64,000 nucleotides of DNA from G963665215 sp963665215 (GTDB taxonomy: Bacteria; Chloroflexota; Dehalococcoidia; Lucifugimonadales; CAUZJF01), in NCBI GenBank assembly GCA_963665215.2, contig CAXXWW010000006.1, positions 410,287-474,286 of the forward strand, in the 5' to 3' direction. The position numbers and the translations under genes are program-made. Shown piece by piece: positions 24,975 to 34,438 of the stretch; the first letter of the stretch is position 1, and each line of letters opens with the position of its first letter. The notes under the pieces are model-generated. The model was not told the DNA's origin and ran no database searches. It saw only the letters and a program-made list of their open reading frames with translations.

Positions 24975-25184
24975 CTACCCTGGGACGGCGAACCCTCCGA
25001 GTCGCCGGCGCCGGTGATGCCGTCGGTAGTGACGGCGGCTCGTGCGGCGGCTGAGCTCCTTGCGATGATACCGGCTGCACCCCGCGGCGCAGGTGATCGC
25101 CGTGGGGAACCTCTGCCGTCTGGCCTCTGAGATGCGGCAGCGGCAGACAACGCACAGGACCCTTCGCGCCGTCGCGCCTGTCAC
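24975..25184 (-). CDS. Small zinc-knuckle protein, paralogue of the 25862-26059 gene
   Basis: 69 residues: LCVVCRCRISEARRQRFPTA, ITCAAGC, then a very basic tail (RRTSRRHYRRHHRRRR). The CxxC...CxxxC pattern and the RW/RFPTAxTC core match the protein at 25862-26059. The ATG overlaps the upstream stop as ATGA. It is the last gene of a tightly overlapping minus-strand operon. Nucleic-acid binding is likely. Confidence 0.6.
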   Translation of the reverse strand: MTGATARRVLCVVCRCRISEARRQRFPTAITCAAGCSRYHRKELSRRTSRRHYRRHHRRRRLGGFAVPG

Positions 25185-25609
25185 TCCGCCGGCCTTTCCG
25201 GCGAGAGGGCATCGAGGTCATCGAGGCCATCAAGGAGCCCTGAACTCTGCAACACTTCAGCCATCTCGTCGTTCGTAAGGTCCCACCTCTTCATATCCGC
25301 CAGTTGCGTGACCACCATCTGGCACTTGGCGAAGCGGATCTCCAGCCCGTGGTAGTTCGCATACTCACGGGCCGAGAGCGGGGAGTAGACCGCGACACCC
25401 CCACGCTCAACACGGAACACCACCTTGCCGAGCGAAAGCCCGTACTCGACTACCGGATCGCGTGTCCTGTATGGCGTAGGCTTGCGAAGCCCATACCCGG
25501 CTCGCACGGCGTCGACGTTCAGTGCGGCCACATACGCGTACCACTCTGCCAGACTCTTGCAGCAGCAATCCATCTGACACTTTGCCGTCTCAGACACCGC
25601 GTCTATCAT
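25181..25609 (-). CDS. Hypothetical island protein
   Basis: About 142 residues from the ATG at 25609 (AAGGAGCGTGGCA upstream). KCQMDCCCKSLAEWYAYVAA, YGLSLGKVVFRVERGGVAVY and FAKCQMVVTQLADMKRWDLT show a Cys cluster near the N-terminus and mixed alpha/beta content. Starts and stops overlap both neighbours, so it is part of a four-gene coupled operon. No family recognised. Confidence 0.55.
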   Translation of the reverse strand: MIDAVSETAKCQMDCCCKSLAEWYAYVAALNVDAVRAGYGLRKPTPYRTRDPVVEYGLSLGKVVFRVERGGVAVYSPLSAREYANYHGLEIRFAKCQMVVTQLADMKRWDLTNDEMAEVLQSSGLLDGLDDLDALSPERPAE

Positions 25610-25865
25610 TGCCACGCTCCTTGTGTTTCTGGACGGCTTCCAGAGTCTCGACAGTCGGCGGCGCAGTCCAGGGATAGCGGCCGTCCTGAAACTTGGCCGT
25701 CGCGTTCGCCAGCACAGAACACGCCGCACAGCACCGCCGCCTACGCCCGTGGCCGAACGGGTGTAGGTCACCGTCCACCTCGGCCAACGCGTTGCCGAAC
25801 CCCAGCCGGAACGCCGCCTCGATCGCGCGGTCCACCTCGGGCCGGCTGTAGGTCTCCTCGGTCAT
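25590..25865 (-). CDS. Small Cys-containing island protein
   Basis: 91 residues: TYSRPEVDRAIEAAFRLGFG, HGRRRRCCAACSVLANATAK, YPWTAPPTVETLEAVQKHKE. CCAAC suggests a metal site. The GGAGAAGAC upstream of the ATG is a fair ribosome-binding site. It overlaps the downstream gene by 20 bp and the upstream gene by 4 bp. Function unknown. Confidence 0.5.
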   Translation of the reverse strand: MTEETYSRPEVDRAIEAAFRLGFGNALAEVDGDLHPFGHGRRRRCCAACSVLANATAKFQDGRYPWTAPPTVETLEAVQKHKERGNDRRGV

Positions 25866-26059
25866 GTCTTCTCCAGACGGATCTGAGCACGTCGCCTCTG
25901 TCTGTACGCCCGCCGCGCCCGCCGTCCGGACTCGGCTGTGTTTGCATCACTGCACTGGCGGCCGCACGTCACGGCCCAGGCCCACCGCTGTAGCCGCTCA
26001 CGCGAGATCTGGTCGCCGCACATCCTGCACGAGTCCTGCCCTGATTGAACCATGTACAC
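25862..26059 (-). CDS. Small zinc-knuckle protein
   Basis: 65 residues: CRMCGDQISRERLQRWAWAV, TCGRQCSDANTAESGRRARR, then a basic tail. CxxC plus CxxxC gives a four-Cys zinc site. It is paralogous to the 24975-25184 product and first gene of the overlapping operon. Likely a nucleic-acid-binding accessory protein. Confidence 0.6.
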   Translation of the reverse strand: MYMVQSGQDSCRMCGDQISRERLQRWAWAVTCGRQCSDANTAESGRRARRAYRQRRRAQIRLEKT

Positions 26060-26199
26060 CTCACCCCCTGTCCGCCCATATACACCCTACGCCCTAGCCT
26101 GCGAGCCGTAGAGGGGTGCCAACGGCCTCCGACCATGCTTGGGACACCACCCGAGCGGCTTTCGTCGGCCCTAGCCCATGCCAGCGCCCCCACGGTCAC

Positions 26200-26534
26200 G
26201 CCCCCCCCCCGGCGGTTGATGCTCTGGCCGCGTCGAGCCCACCGCCATAGCCGAAGGCTCCAGCCCGTGGCCGCTACGGCCGCGACGCCGACGAAAACGA
26301 GGCCGCTGCCGAACTCCAGCGCCGCAAGCTCAACCCAGCCCGCGACGAACCTGAGGGCAAAACCAGAATCGCGGCCACCGCGAACTCCCCCGCACCCTCT
26401 TCCATTGCGTCGAGTACGGACGCAACCGTTACCAACGTCTCCTTTTCGTGCCTGCCCCGGATATATCCGTCTTTGTAGGCGCACTCCGGGCACGTCGCCC
26501 GGGTGAGCCGCCCTTCATCGTGATCGTGAGTCAT
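26200..26534 (-). pseudogene. Small Cys-pair membrane protein with a probable frameshift
   Basis: MTHDHDEGRLTRATCPECAY, KDGYIRGRHEKETLVTVASV begins well at 26534. From about 26360 the adjacent frame becomes clearly membrane-like (RFVAGWVELAALEFGSGLVF, VGVAAVAATGWSLRLWRWAR), while the original frame degenerates to Ser/Ala-rich noise. A single-base indel near 26360 would join a cytosolic zinc-like head to two hydrophobic segments. A run of ten or more C near 26201 lies at the presumed end. Both decay and sequencing error are possible. Confidence 0.4.
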
Positions 26535-26679
26535 GGCAACCTCCTTCTTGGCTTCTCAACCAGTTCAGCCAGGCGGTCAGCGCCCGGACGGGCAGCCTCG
26601 CGGCGTCCGCCTCGACCGCGAATGTCTCATCGTGGCCGGTCATGGGCACGTCCCATCACCCGCACGGGAAGCTATTTTC

Positions 26680-27021
26680 CGCACCTGGACCGTCACGCCT
26701 ACCTCGCCTTGCACGAGGCCGCCGTCGGAAGCCACAACCCTCTTGTTGCCCCCTATCGGCGTACCCTCGACCGGCGCGGTGCGAGAGTACATCGAGCGCT
26801 CCGAAGCCAGCCGGGCCTACTTCGGCGCTCTCGAGCGCATGGCGCAGAAGCTGGACAGCCGGGGCGACGTCATCCCCAGCCCGCTCGACATGTGGCGGGC
26901 GAAGGCTGCCGGAGGGCTCCGGCGGCGTCCCGCCAGGAAGGCTGTGTCAAACGCCAAGAGGTATGTACCAGTAGAAGGGGAGATCGCCAGGACCTATAGA
27001 CCACTTCGCCAGGAGGTTTGA
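26680..27021 (+). pseudogene. Frameshifted hypothetical island gene ending at IS21-A
   Basis: One frame reads SYFPHLDRHAYLALHEAAVG, SHNPLVAPYR; the next frame continues VREYIERSEASRAYFGALER, MAQKLDSRGDVIPSPLDMWR and stops at 27021. Together they look like one protein broken by a single-base shift near 26760-26780. The IS21-A left end begins at the stop codon, so the C-terminus may also be lost. No family recognised. Confidence 0.4.
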
Positions 27022-28636
27022 CCACCCTGGGCGCCGGATTGGCGACCATTGCTGCATCTTGGATGTAAGGAGCAGCGATGGCGTACAGGGAGGTGTCGAG
27101 AGTGGAGATAGCAGAAGTGGTGCGGCGCTGGCAGTCCGGCAACAGCCAGCGGCAGATAGCGACCGGTACGGGGCTGTCGAGGGCGACAGTCCGCAGGTAC
27201 ATCGTGGCGGCCATGGGAGCGGGTCTGACACGCGACGGTGCTGCTCCGAGTGAGGATCAGCTGAGTCGCCTGGCCGGGCTGAACCTGTGCACCCCTCGGA
27301 AGGTGGAGACGCCGACCGAGGATGTCCTCGCCCCCTGGGCGGACTAGGTCTACGAGTGGCTCACCGCCGACCGTCTGCAGGTGACCCGCATCCATGAGCT
27401 GCTTGCGGGCCGAGGCTGCCGGGTCTCGTACACGTCGTTGAGGCGGTTCATCCAGCGACGGGGCTGGCAGAGGCGAAGTCCGGCGACTGTCCGGATGGGA
27501 GAGAGCGCGCCCGGCGAGGTGGCGGAGATGGACTTCGGTCGTCTGGGTCTGATAGAGGACCCGGAGACGGGTCGCCGCCGTGCGGTCTGGGCGCTGATCG
27601 TCGTCCTGACCTACTCGCGGCACAGCTTCGTCTGGCCGACGTTCAGCCAGAAGCTCGTCGATGTGATCGAGGGGTTGGAGGCTGCTTGGGCCTTCTTCGA
27701 GGGCGTTCCCAAGTACCTGGTCATCGACAACTTCCCCGCAGCAGTGGCGGGTGTCGATCCGCTCCACCCCCGTCTCACGCGCGGCTTCCTGGAGTACTCC
27801 CAGCACCGGGGCTTCATCTCAGACCCGGCGCGGGTGCGCCATCCCCGGGACAAGCCCCGCGTGGAGCGTGGGGTGCCCTACGTGCGGGAGCGGTTCTTCA
27901 AGGGCGGGGAGTTCACCGGCCTCTCGGACATGAGGTCTGCTGCTAGGCGGTGGTGCCTAGAGGTGGCCGGACAGAGGATACACGGCACCACCCGCAAGCA
28001 GCCCCTGACCGTCTTCCGCCAGGAGGAGCGCCACACGCTCGGAGAGTGGGACGCAGAGCCCTACGAGATGACCGACTGGCGCACGGCCAAGGTGCATCCC
28101 GACCACCACATAGCCTGCCAGTACGCCCTCTACTCGGTGCCGTCTGCGACATGCCCGCCCGGGCAGAAGGTGGAGGTGCGGCTCGGCAGCAAGCTGGTGC
28201 GCATCTACCACCGGGGAAGACTGATCAAGGTCCACCCGCGCCAGGATCGCGGCGGCAGATCCACCGACCCCGACGACTACCCGGCAGAGCTGAGCGCCTA
28301 CACCCTCAGAGCGCCGGAGCAAATCAAGCGCAGCGCGGCGTCACAGGGACCGGCCGTGGCAGCCTATGCCGAGCGTCTCTTCGACGGCCCGCTGCCATGG
28401 GCCAAGCTCAGGCAGGGACACAAGCTCATACGCCTGGGAGAACGCTACTCCCCTGAGCGTCTCGATGCCGCATGCCGGAGGGCTCTCTCCGTAGACCTGA
28501 TCGACGTGCGCCGTCTCGAGCGCATACTCGTCGAGGCCCTGGAGCAGGAGTGATCAGCGACAATTACTTTTGCCGGTAGACGCTGACTATTCTTGCCGGT
28601 CGTGGGGGGAGACCATCTGGTACAGGAGGTACCGGA

Positions 28637-30121
28637 TTGGTCACAGATCAGCAGGTAGTGCTACTGAGGCAGAAGCTAATGGAAGGCAAGGGACAACAAG
28701 CGGCGGCGGCGGCATCTGGTATGAGCGTGCGGACGGCGCGGACGTGGCAGCGAGGCAGGCTGCCGTCTGAGAGGAAGGGCAAGCGGAGGTGGCGAACCCG
28801 ACCGGACCCGTTCGCCGGGGTGTGGGCCGAGGAGGTCGAGCCCCTTCTGCGGAGCGACGTTGAGGGAGCGCTGAAGGCGACGACTATTCTGGAGTGGCTC
28901 GACGAGCGGCATCCCGACCGGTTCAGTGTGTCGCAGCTGCGGACGCTACAGCGTCGTGTTCGTGACTGGCGAGCGCTGTCCGGGCCGGACCGAGAGGTGT
29001 TCTTCGAGCAGGAGCATCCGCCCGGTCGCGAGGCTCAGGTGGACTTCACTCACTGCGGCGAGCTCGGGGTGACGGTCGGCGGCGAGCCGTTCGGTCATCT
29101 GCTGTTCCACTTCGTGCTGAGCCATTCGGGATGGCGGTACGTGGACGTTGCCTACGGGGAGACGTTCGCGGCGCTGGTTAAGGGTATGCAGGGAGCGCTG
29201 TGGGAGTTGGGCGGTGTGCCGGAGGTGTTACGGACCGACAACCTGTCGGCAGCCACACACGAGTTGAAGGGGAGCGGAGGGCGCGCTCTGAACGAGCGGT
29301 ATGCAGCGGTGCTGGCGCACTACGGGCTGCGGTCTACGAGGACGAACCCGAGGTCACCACACGAGAACGGCGTGGCCGAGCAGGGTCACCACCGGCTCAA
29401 GGGCGCGCTAGGCCAGGCGCTGATCCTGCGCGGCAGCCGGGACTTCCGGTCGGTGGAAGCGTACATCTCGTTCGTCCGGCAGGTGGCAGACAAGCGCAAC
29501 AGGTTGGTCGGGGCGAAGCTGGAGCATGAGCGGCGCTGCCTTCGGCCGCTGCCGCCTGCGCCGGTGCCCGAGTACGTTACCTACCGGACGAAGGTGCGCA
29601 AATGGAGTACGGTCCGGGTAGCCAACCGCACGTACACGGTGCCGTCCCGGCTGATAGGTATGGAGGTGGAGGTCCGGCAGTACGCCGATCACCTGGAGGT
29701 CTACTACAAGGGCAGTCCGGTCGAGCGGATGGATCGAGTGCATGGCGCTGGGGAGGCTGGCATAGACTACCGCCACGTCATCGGCTCCCTGGTGCGCAAG
29801 CCCGGTGCGTTCGCGCGTTACCGGTACAGAGAGCAGATGTTCCCCACCGGGACCTTCCGCTTGGCATACGATGCCCTGCGGGAGTGGAGGGGCGAACGCG
29901 CCGACGTGGACTACGTACGCATCCTGCACCTGGCCGCCACGACCATGGAGTCGGAGGTGGACCGGGCCCTGGGGCTGCTGCTCGAGGCGGGCACGCCCTT
30001 CGACTACGCGGCGGTGCGGGAGCTGGCGGCCCCGGCCCCGCCACAGGTCCCTGAGCTGGCCTCGCCCAGGGTGGTGGACCTGAGGGTCTACGACCGTCTG
30101 CTTGCGGCGGGTGTGCGATGA
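28637..30121 (+). CDS. istA: IstA transposase of IS21-B
   Basis: 494 residues, full length. An HTH (KGQQAAAAASGMSVRTARTW) is followed by LRTLQRRVRDWRALSG and the DDE core: REAQVDFTHCGELGV (Asp), VPEVLRTDNLSAATH (Asp), NPRSPHENGVAEQGHHRLKG (Glu). The C-terminal domain has VRVANRTYTVPSRLIG and YKGSPVERMDRVHG. Start after GGAGG at TTG/GTG. Its end overlaps istB by 4 bp. Unbroken, so potentially functional. Confidence 0.93.
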   Translation: MVTDQQVVLLRQKLMEGKGQQAAAAASGMSVRTARTWQRGRLPSERKGKRRWRTRPDPFAGVWAEEVEPLLRSDVEGALKATTILEWLDERHPDRFSVSQLRTLQRRVRDWRALSGPDREVFFEQEHPPGREAQVDFTHCGELGVTVGGEPFGHLLFHFVLSHSGWRYVDVAYGETFAALVKGMQGALWELGGVPEVLRTDNLSAATHELKGSGGRALNERYAAVLAHYGLRSTRTNPRSPHENGVAEQGHHRLKGALGQALILRGSRDFRSVEAYISFVRQVADKRNRLVGAKLEHERRCLRPLPPAPVPEYVTYRTKVRKWSTVRVANRTYTVPSRLIGMEVEVRQYADHLEVYYKGSPVERMDRVHGAGEAGIDYRHVIGSLVRKPGAFARYRYREQMFPTGTFRLAYDALREWRGERADVDYVRILHLAATTMESEVDRALGLLLEAGTPFDYAAVRELAAPAPPQVPELASPRVVDLRVYDRLLAAGVR

Positions 30122-30906
30122 GCATGGGCAGGGTCTCCTCGAACGGAGTGAAGGAACGGATCGGCCAGCTGTGCAGCGAGTTCAAGCTGCCCACGGTGGG
30201 AGCGGAGGCAGGCCCCCGGTTCACCGCAGCCGGTCACACGGACGCCCTCGTCACCCTTGTGGAGGTGTTGGAGCAGGAAGCCGAGGACCGCCGGCAGAGG
30301 CGCATCATCCGCATCAGACGAGCATCCAGACTGCCCGTCGGCAAGACGTGGGACACCTTCGAGCACGACAGGGTGCCGGTGGCGCTCAGACAGCAGCTCG
30401 GCGAGCTGGCCGATGGGAGCTTCGTCGAGAGAGGCGTCAATGTCCTGGCTTTCGGACTGCCCGGCACCGGCAAGACCCACGCCATGTGTGCCATAGGCCA
30501 CCGGCTGGTTGAGTCGGGCAGATCGGTCCTGTTCACACCTGCCTACCGCCTGGTCCAGGACATGCTGGCGGCCAAACGAGACCTCGACCTGCCGCGCATG
30601 CTCCGCAAGCTCGACAACATCGACTTCCTGCTCATCGACGACCTCGGCTACCTACCCCAGGGAGCCGAGGAGTCCGAGGTCTTGTTCACCCTCATAGCCG
30701 AGCGGTACGAACGCCGCTCTCTGGGCATCACCTCCAACCTCGTCTTCTCACAGTGGGAGAAGGTCTTCGCCAACCCTATGGCCACTGCAGCTGCCATTGA
30801 CAGGATCGTCCACCACTCGGCCATCTTGGAGTTCGACGTCCCCAGCTATCGGACCGGGGCAGCTCAGAAGCGTCTTCAACAGAAGGTCTACCGGCAAAAA
30901 CAATAG
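30118..30906 (+). CDS. istB: IstB ATPase (helper) of IS21-B
   Basis: 262 residues, DnaC-like AAA+ protein: Walker A FGLPGTGKTHAM, Walker B FLLIDDLGYLP, sensor-like LGITSNLVFSQW, then the arginine-rich MATAAAIDRIVHHSAILEF. It starts inside the istA stop (ATGA), the usual translational coupling. It stimulates IstA strand transfer. Intact. Confidence 0.93.
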   Translation: MSMGRVSSNGVKERIGQLCSEFKLPTVGAEAGPRFTAAGHTDALVTLVEVLEQEAEDRRQRRIIRIRRASRLPVGKTWDTFEHDRVPVALRQQLGELADGSFVERGVNVLAFGLPGTGKTHAMCAIGHRLVESGRSVLFTPAYRLVQDMLAAKRDLDLPRMLRKLDNIDFLLIDDLGYLPQGAEESEVLFTLIAERYERRSLGITSNLVFSQWEKVFANPMATAAAIDRIVHHSAILEFDVPSYRTGAAQKRLQQKVYRQKQ

Positions 30907-30918
30907 ACGCACACCGCG

Positions 30919-32602
30919 CGTTGCCTCAAGGAAAGTGTTACCGAAGCGGAGCTATTGCCTCACGGAGATGTCACCGAAATCACGTCGTTGCCTCATGATG
31001 GTGTTACCCAAACCACGGAGGCATGGATATGGTCGGAGAGATCACCACGGCGACAAGGATCGAGGTGCTCGGAGCCATACGCAGCCGGTACAGGGAGGCA
31101 GCGAAGAGAGACAAGAGCCGGATGCTTGATGAGTTCGTGGCCATTGCGGGCTGTCACAGGAAGCACGCCGTGAGGCTCCTGGCACAGTGTGAAGAGGGAG
31201 CAGACCGCGCTCTTCCCAGGGGCCGACGCATATACGACGAGGCTGTCAGACAGGCTCTGATCGTGGTGTGGGAAGCCTCGGACAGGATATGCGGCAAGAG
31301 ACTCAAGGCGGCGTTGCCCAGCATGGTACGGTCACTGGAGAGACACGGGCATCTGGACATCGCCCCGCAGGTGCGAGAGCGGCTGTTCTCTGCGAGCGCT
31401 TCCACGATAGACCGGCTGCTGAGGCCGGTGAGGGACAAGGCGGGGAGCCGCAGGAGGCAAAAGAGGAAGAGCAAGGTGGGAAGCCAGATACCCGTTCGCA
31501 CCTTCACCGACTGGAACGAACCGAGGCCGGGCTACCTCGAGATAGACCTGGTTGCTCACGGCGGAGGCGGCGTGTCGGGAGCCTTCATCCACAGCCTGGT
31601 GGTGACCGACGTCAGCTCAGGGTGGACAGAGGCGGTGCCGCTTCTGGCACGCGAGCAGTCACTGGTGGTGGAGGGACTCGAGGCCATCTCGCGTGTCTTC
31701 CCGGTGCCGATCCGCGGGATAGACTCCGACAACGACAGCGTGTTCATCAACGAAACCCTGGTGAGGTACTGTGCGGACATGGGCATAGAGTTCACCCGCT
31801 CTCGAGCGTACCGCAAGAACGACCAGGCGTGGATAGAGCAGAAGAACGGCTCGGTGATCCGCAGGTTCGTCGGACATGAACGCCACTCAGGAGCGGTCGC
31901 CGGTCAGGTGCTGGCCCACCTCTACGGGGCGATGCGGCTGTACGTGAATTACTTCCAGCCCTCGTTCCAGTTGCTGGCAAAGAGCCGGAACGGCAGCAGC
32001 GTGACGAAGCGCTACAGCAAGCCGGCCACACCCTGCGAGAGGCTGCTGGAGCGCGATGACGTGAGCGAGGAGACGAAGCGGATGTTGCGGAAGGGTCGAT
32101 TGGAGCTGGACCCGGTGTCCCTGCTGCACAGCATAAGGGAGTCCCAGTCCGCGCTAGCAGCTGTCGGCTCTCCCAAGCCGGGGAGCAAATCGGATGCAGA
32201 GAGCCTGGAGAGCTTTCTTAACCGGCTGCCTGACCTGTGGAGACAGGGTGAGGTGCGTCCGACACACACACGGATGGCCAGGGGGCCTCGCACATGGCGG
32301 ACCAGAGCGGACCCGTTCGAGGGGGCATGGTGCGAGATACTGAGCTGGCTTCAGGAGCAGCCGGACGCCACGGCCGCGGAACTGATGGACCGCTGATACG
32401 GCGCTACCCAGAACGTTACCGCAGGCGTCAGCTTCGGACGCTTCAGCGCAGGGTCAGACAGTGGCGCGGCGTGATGGCCAAACAGCTGGTGTATGCTTCA
32501 GCCGAAAACAGGGAGATCGATGAGGTGCGACTGGGTGATATCGGACCTGTGGGCGTCAATTGAAAACCGCCGAAAGTTCGGTAACATTCTCCGGTGAGGC
32601 AA
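30919..32602 (+). mobile_element. ISNCY-like element inserted in the right end of IS21-B
   Basis: The left end carries three direct repeats beginning TTGCCTCA at 30919, 30953 and 30986, each followed by a GTTACCGAA-like block; the right end has one inverted copy (TTGCCTCACCGGAGAATGTT reverse-complemented, ending 32602). One frameshifted transposase lies inside. It separates the two end repeats of IS21-B, so it inserted after IS21-B. Confidence 0.75.
31023..32563 (+). pseudogene. ISNCY-like DDE transposase, frameshifted near the 3' end
   Basis: 457 codons in the first frame: EVLGAIRSRYREAAKRDKSR, MLDEFVAIAGCHRKHAVRLL (HTH), then the integrase core PGYLEIDLVAHGG (Asp), IRGIDSDNDSVFINE (Asp) and YRKNDQAWIEQKNGSVIRR (Glu). 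The C-terminus reads ILSWLQEQPDATAAELMDR then TGA at 32394-32396; the next frame continues IRRYPERYRRRQLRTLQRRV to 32563. A one-base loss at about 32393 explains it. The core is intact, so the truncated product might still act. Confidence 0.8.
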
Positions 32603-32745
32603 CAGGACCGGCAATAATAGTTGACGCCGCAGGAGGCCACGCAGCCGGAGCCTCCACCGATGCCCCCAGGTCGATTCGCCAGGCCGGGCGCCGTCTTCGC
32701 TCGTGCCAACGGCCGCACCGCTCAATCAGCACAAGGAGAACGCTC

Positions 32746-33535
32746 ATGACCACCACGACTGAACTCACCCCGCTGCTCAAGCGCCTCACGGCCCGATCAG
32801 CTCGGCGCCGTGCTCAACACCCTGCCGGAGAGGGTCGCTCTCGCACGCAGGGAGCAGCTCGACTACGCATCCTTCCTGCAGATCATACTGACCGATGAGA
32901 TCAACCGCAGAGACCACAGACGGCTCGAGCTCCGCCTCCAGAGGGCCGGCTTCGAGCAGACCTGCCGCCTCGAAGACTTCGACTGGTCCGCATCCATCAC
33001 ACTCGACCGACGACTCCTCGACGCCGCCTTCTCCCTCCAGTTCCTGGACCGCAACGAGCACGTCCTGCTCGTCGGACCGGTCGGCGTGGGCAAGAGCTTC
33101 ATCGCTCAGGCCCTCGGATATGCTGCCGTCAGAGCCGGGCACTCCGTCCGCTTCGTACATGCCGACGACTTCTTCAGGGCCATGGCTCAGGCCAGGGTCG
33201 ACCACTCCACGGACAAGACCTTCCGCTCCTTCCTCGCCCCGGACCTGCTCATCCTCGACGACCTCGGTCTCCACAGGATGACCCAACAGCAGTCCATAGA
33301 CCTCTACGAGCTGGTCATCGCCAGGCATCGTACCGCCAGCTTCGTCATCACCTCCAACAGGGCTGTCGACGAGTGGCTCGGACTCTTCGACGACCCCATC
33401 CTCGGCAACAGCGCCCTCGACCGGCTCGCCAACGCCAGCTACCAGATCGTCATAGAAGGCGCCAGCTACCGCGAACGCTTGTCACCCCACAGGGCCCTGC
33501 TCGACCGAAAGGAGGTGGTTGACCCTCAAACCTAA
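32746..33535 (+). pseudogene. istB: istB of IS21-A, frameshifted near the N-terminus
   Basis: MTTTTELTPLLKRLT begins at the ATG that overlaps the reconstructed istA stop; one base later in phase the frame becomes PDQLGAVLNTLPERVALARR and continues to 33535. Walker A VGPVGVGKSFIAQAL and Walker B LLILDDLGLHRM are intact. The break near 32790 is probably one inserted G. If translation started at the GTG at 32810 the ATPase domain would still be made. Confidence 0.85.
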
Positions 33536-33602
33536 CGGTGATAATAGTCCATCTAACGGCCCACAGGGTGGCTCAATGACCCTGGCGACGAATGGCCCAT
33601 AG

Positions 33603-33902
33603 ACCCTGGCGATTGACAAGGCTGGCCCGCCCCAGCGCCCCGTCAATCCAGCCCACCTCTTGCGTTACGTCCAGATTCAGTTCACCATCGCGGTCTTGCA
33701 AAGGGTTGGAGTAAAGCCGAACGGTAGTCCCGTCTCCGGCTGCCGTATCGTGTCAGAGGCGCTGAAGCTTTCCGAAGGCAACGTGAGTCTTTCCGAACAC
33801 AGAGTGAGGCGCATCTGGGACAGGCCTTTCCTGCCCGAGTTCCAGAAATATTCGGAGGCCATCGCCACACGCACCGGGCCATTCCATACCACTGAGGACT
33901 GA
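33603..33902 (+). CDS. 5'-truncated hypothetical island protein
   Basis: The open frame enters from the IS21-A right end and reads VQIQFTIAVLQRVGVKPNGS, SEALKLSEGNVSLSEHRVRR, FLPEFQKYSEAIATRTGPFH, stopping at 33902. It looks coding but has no proper start, so IS21-A probably removed the 5' end. No family recognised. Confidence 0.45.
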   Translation, partial: TLAIDKAGPPQRPVNPAHLLRYVQIQFTIAVLQRVGVKPNGSPVSGCRIVSEALKLSEGNVSLSEHRVRRIWDRPFLPEFQKYSEAIATRTGPFHTTED

Positions 33903-34172
33903 GCCTCACTCCGGCGACGCTCCCTCCCCTACCCCTCTCGGGGAGAGACCGCTCCCCCACAGCTCCCGGTCAACCATACCTCCCTCTGGTCATGGACTTT
34001 TATGAGACAGCGGGACCCCTGGCGGGGGCGATTACCCTCGTTTGTAGGGGCAACTCACGATACAACGTATCACTAATCCCCCTACTTAATGACCCACTCC
34101 TGGGCGGCGCACAGGTCTACGCTTCCTATGGGACGCCAAGGCGTCCCATATCAAAGCGAGGAGGTGATGACA

Positions 34173-34352
34173 ATGCATGACAAACTACTGAGGCGTCGAC
34201 AGGTTGAGGAAATAACGGGCATGAGCCGCTCGTCAATCTATCGGCTTATGCAGGACGGTCAGTTCCCGAGGCCCGTGAAGGTCAGCTGTGCTGCCGTCAG
34301 GTGGAGGGAGAGCAACATCGCGGGCTGGCTGGAGTCACGGCCCGAGGGGTGA
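34173..34352 (+). CDS. AlpA-family excisionase/regulator
   Basis: 59 residues from the ATG at 34173, after GAGGAGGTG. LLRRRQVEEITGMSRSSIYR, LMQDGQFPRPVKVSCAAVRW, RESNIAGWLESRP is a textbook AlpA/MerR-like helix-turn-helix. In P4-like satellites AlpA controls integrase expression or excision; here it lies next to and facing a P4-type integrase. Confident family call. Confidence 0.88.
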   Translation: MHDKLLRRRQVEEITGMSRSSIYRLMQDGQFPRPVKVSCAAVRWRESNIAGWLESRPEG

Positions 34353-34438
34353 ATTTTGGCCCGCTCAACGCGGCCTGGACGTGGCCTCGATGACCGGAAC
34401 CGGCGATTGGATTCCTACTGTCTCGGCTTCCCTCAAGT

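Larger units (their letters stand above)
28551..32631 (+). mobile_element. IS21-family element B inserted in istA of IS21-A, GGAG target duplication
   Basis: The left end starts TGATCAGCGACAATTACTTT and the right end (reverse complement) starts TGCGGCGTCAACTATTATTG, both running into TTGCCGG as IS21 ends do. GGAG flanks both sides (28547-28550 and 32632-32635). Each end has two internal TTGCCGGT-type repeats; at the right end the two are separated by the ISNCY-like insertion. Confidence 0.88.
27078..32749 (+). pseudogene. istA: istA of IS21-A: internal amber stop and 3' end split by IS21-B
   Basis: MAYREVSRVEIAEVVRRWQS starts a 5' frame that meets TAG at 27345-27347 and then continues in the same frame (VYEWLTADRLQVTRIHELLA) with the DDE core: EVAEMDFGRLGL, FVWPTFSQKLVDVIEGL, YLVIDNFPAAV, and the Glu in DKPRVERGVPYVRERFF. 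The apparent stop at 28551-28553 is the first TGA of IS21-B. Joining 28550 to 32636 (one copy of the GGAG duplication removed) restores EQEATQPEPPPMPPGRFARP and a TGA that overlaps the istB ATG as ATGA, the normal IS21 arrangement. Two independent lesions make it inactive. Confidence 0.9.
27018..33610 (+). mobile_element. IS21-family element A, split by IS21-B and an ISNCY-like element
   Basis: The element carries istA (27078 to 28550 and 32636 to 32749) and istB (32746-33535), interrupted by a 4.08-kb insert. Left-end CCACCCTGGGCGCCG resembles right-end CCACCCTGTGGGCCG (reverse complement near 33560). A GACCCTGGCGA motif is repeated at the right end. Outer borders are approximate. Confidence 0.75.

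Noticed and set aside
28551..28553. True stop codon of istA in IS21-A
   Set aside because: The TGA belongs to the IS21-B end; excising the insert restores a longer istA that overlaps istB.
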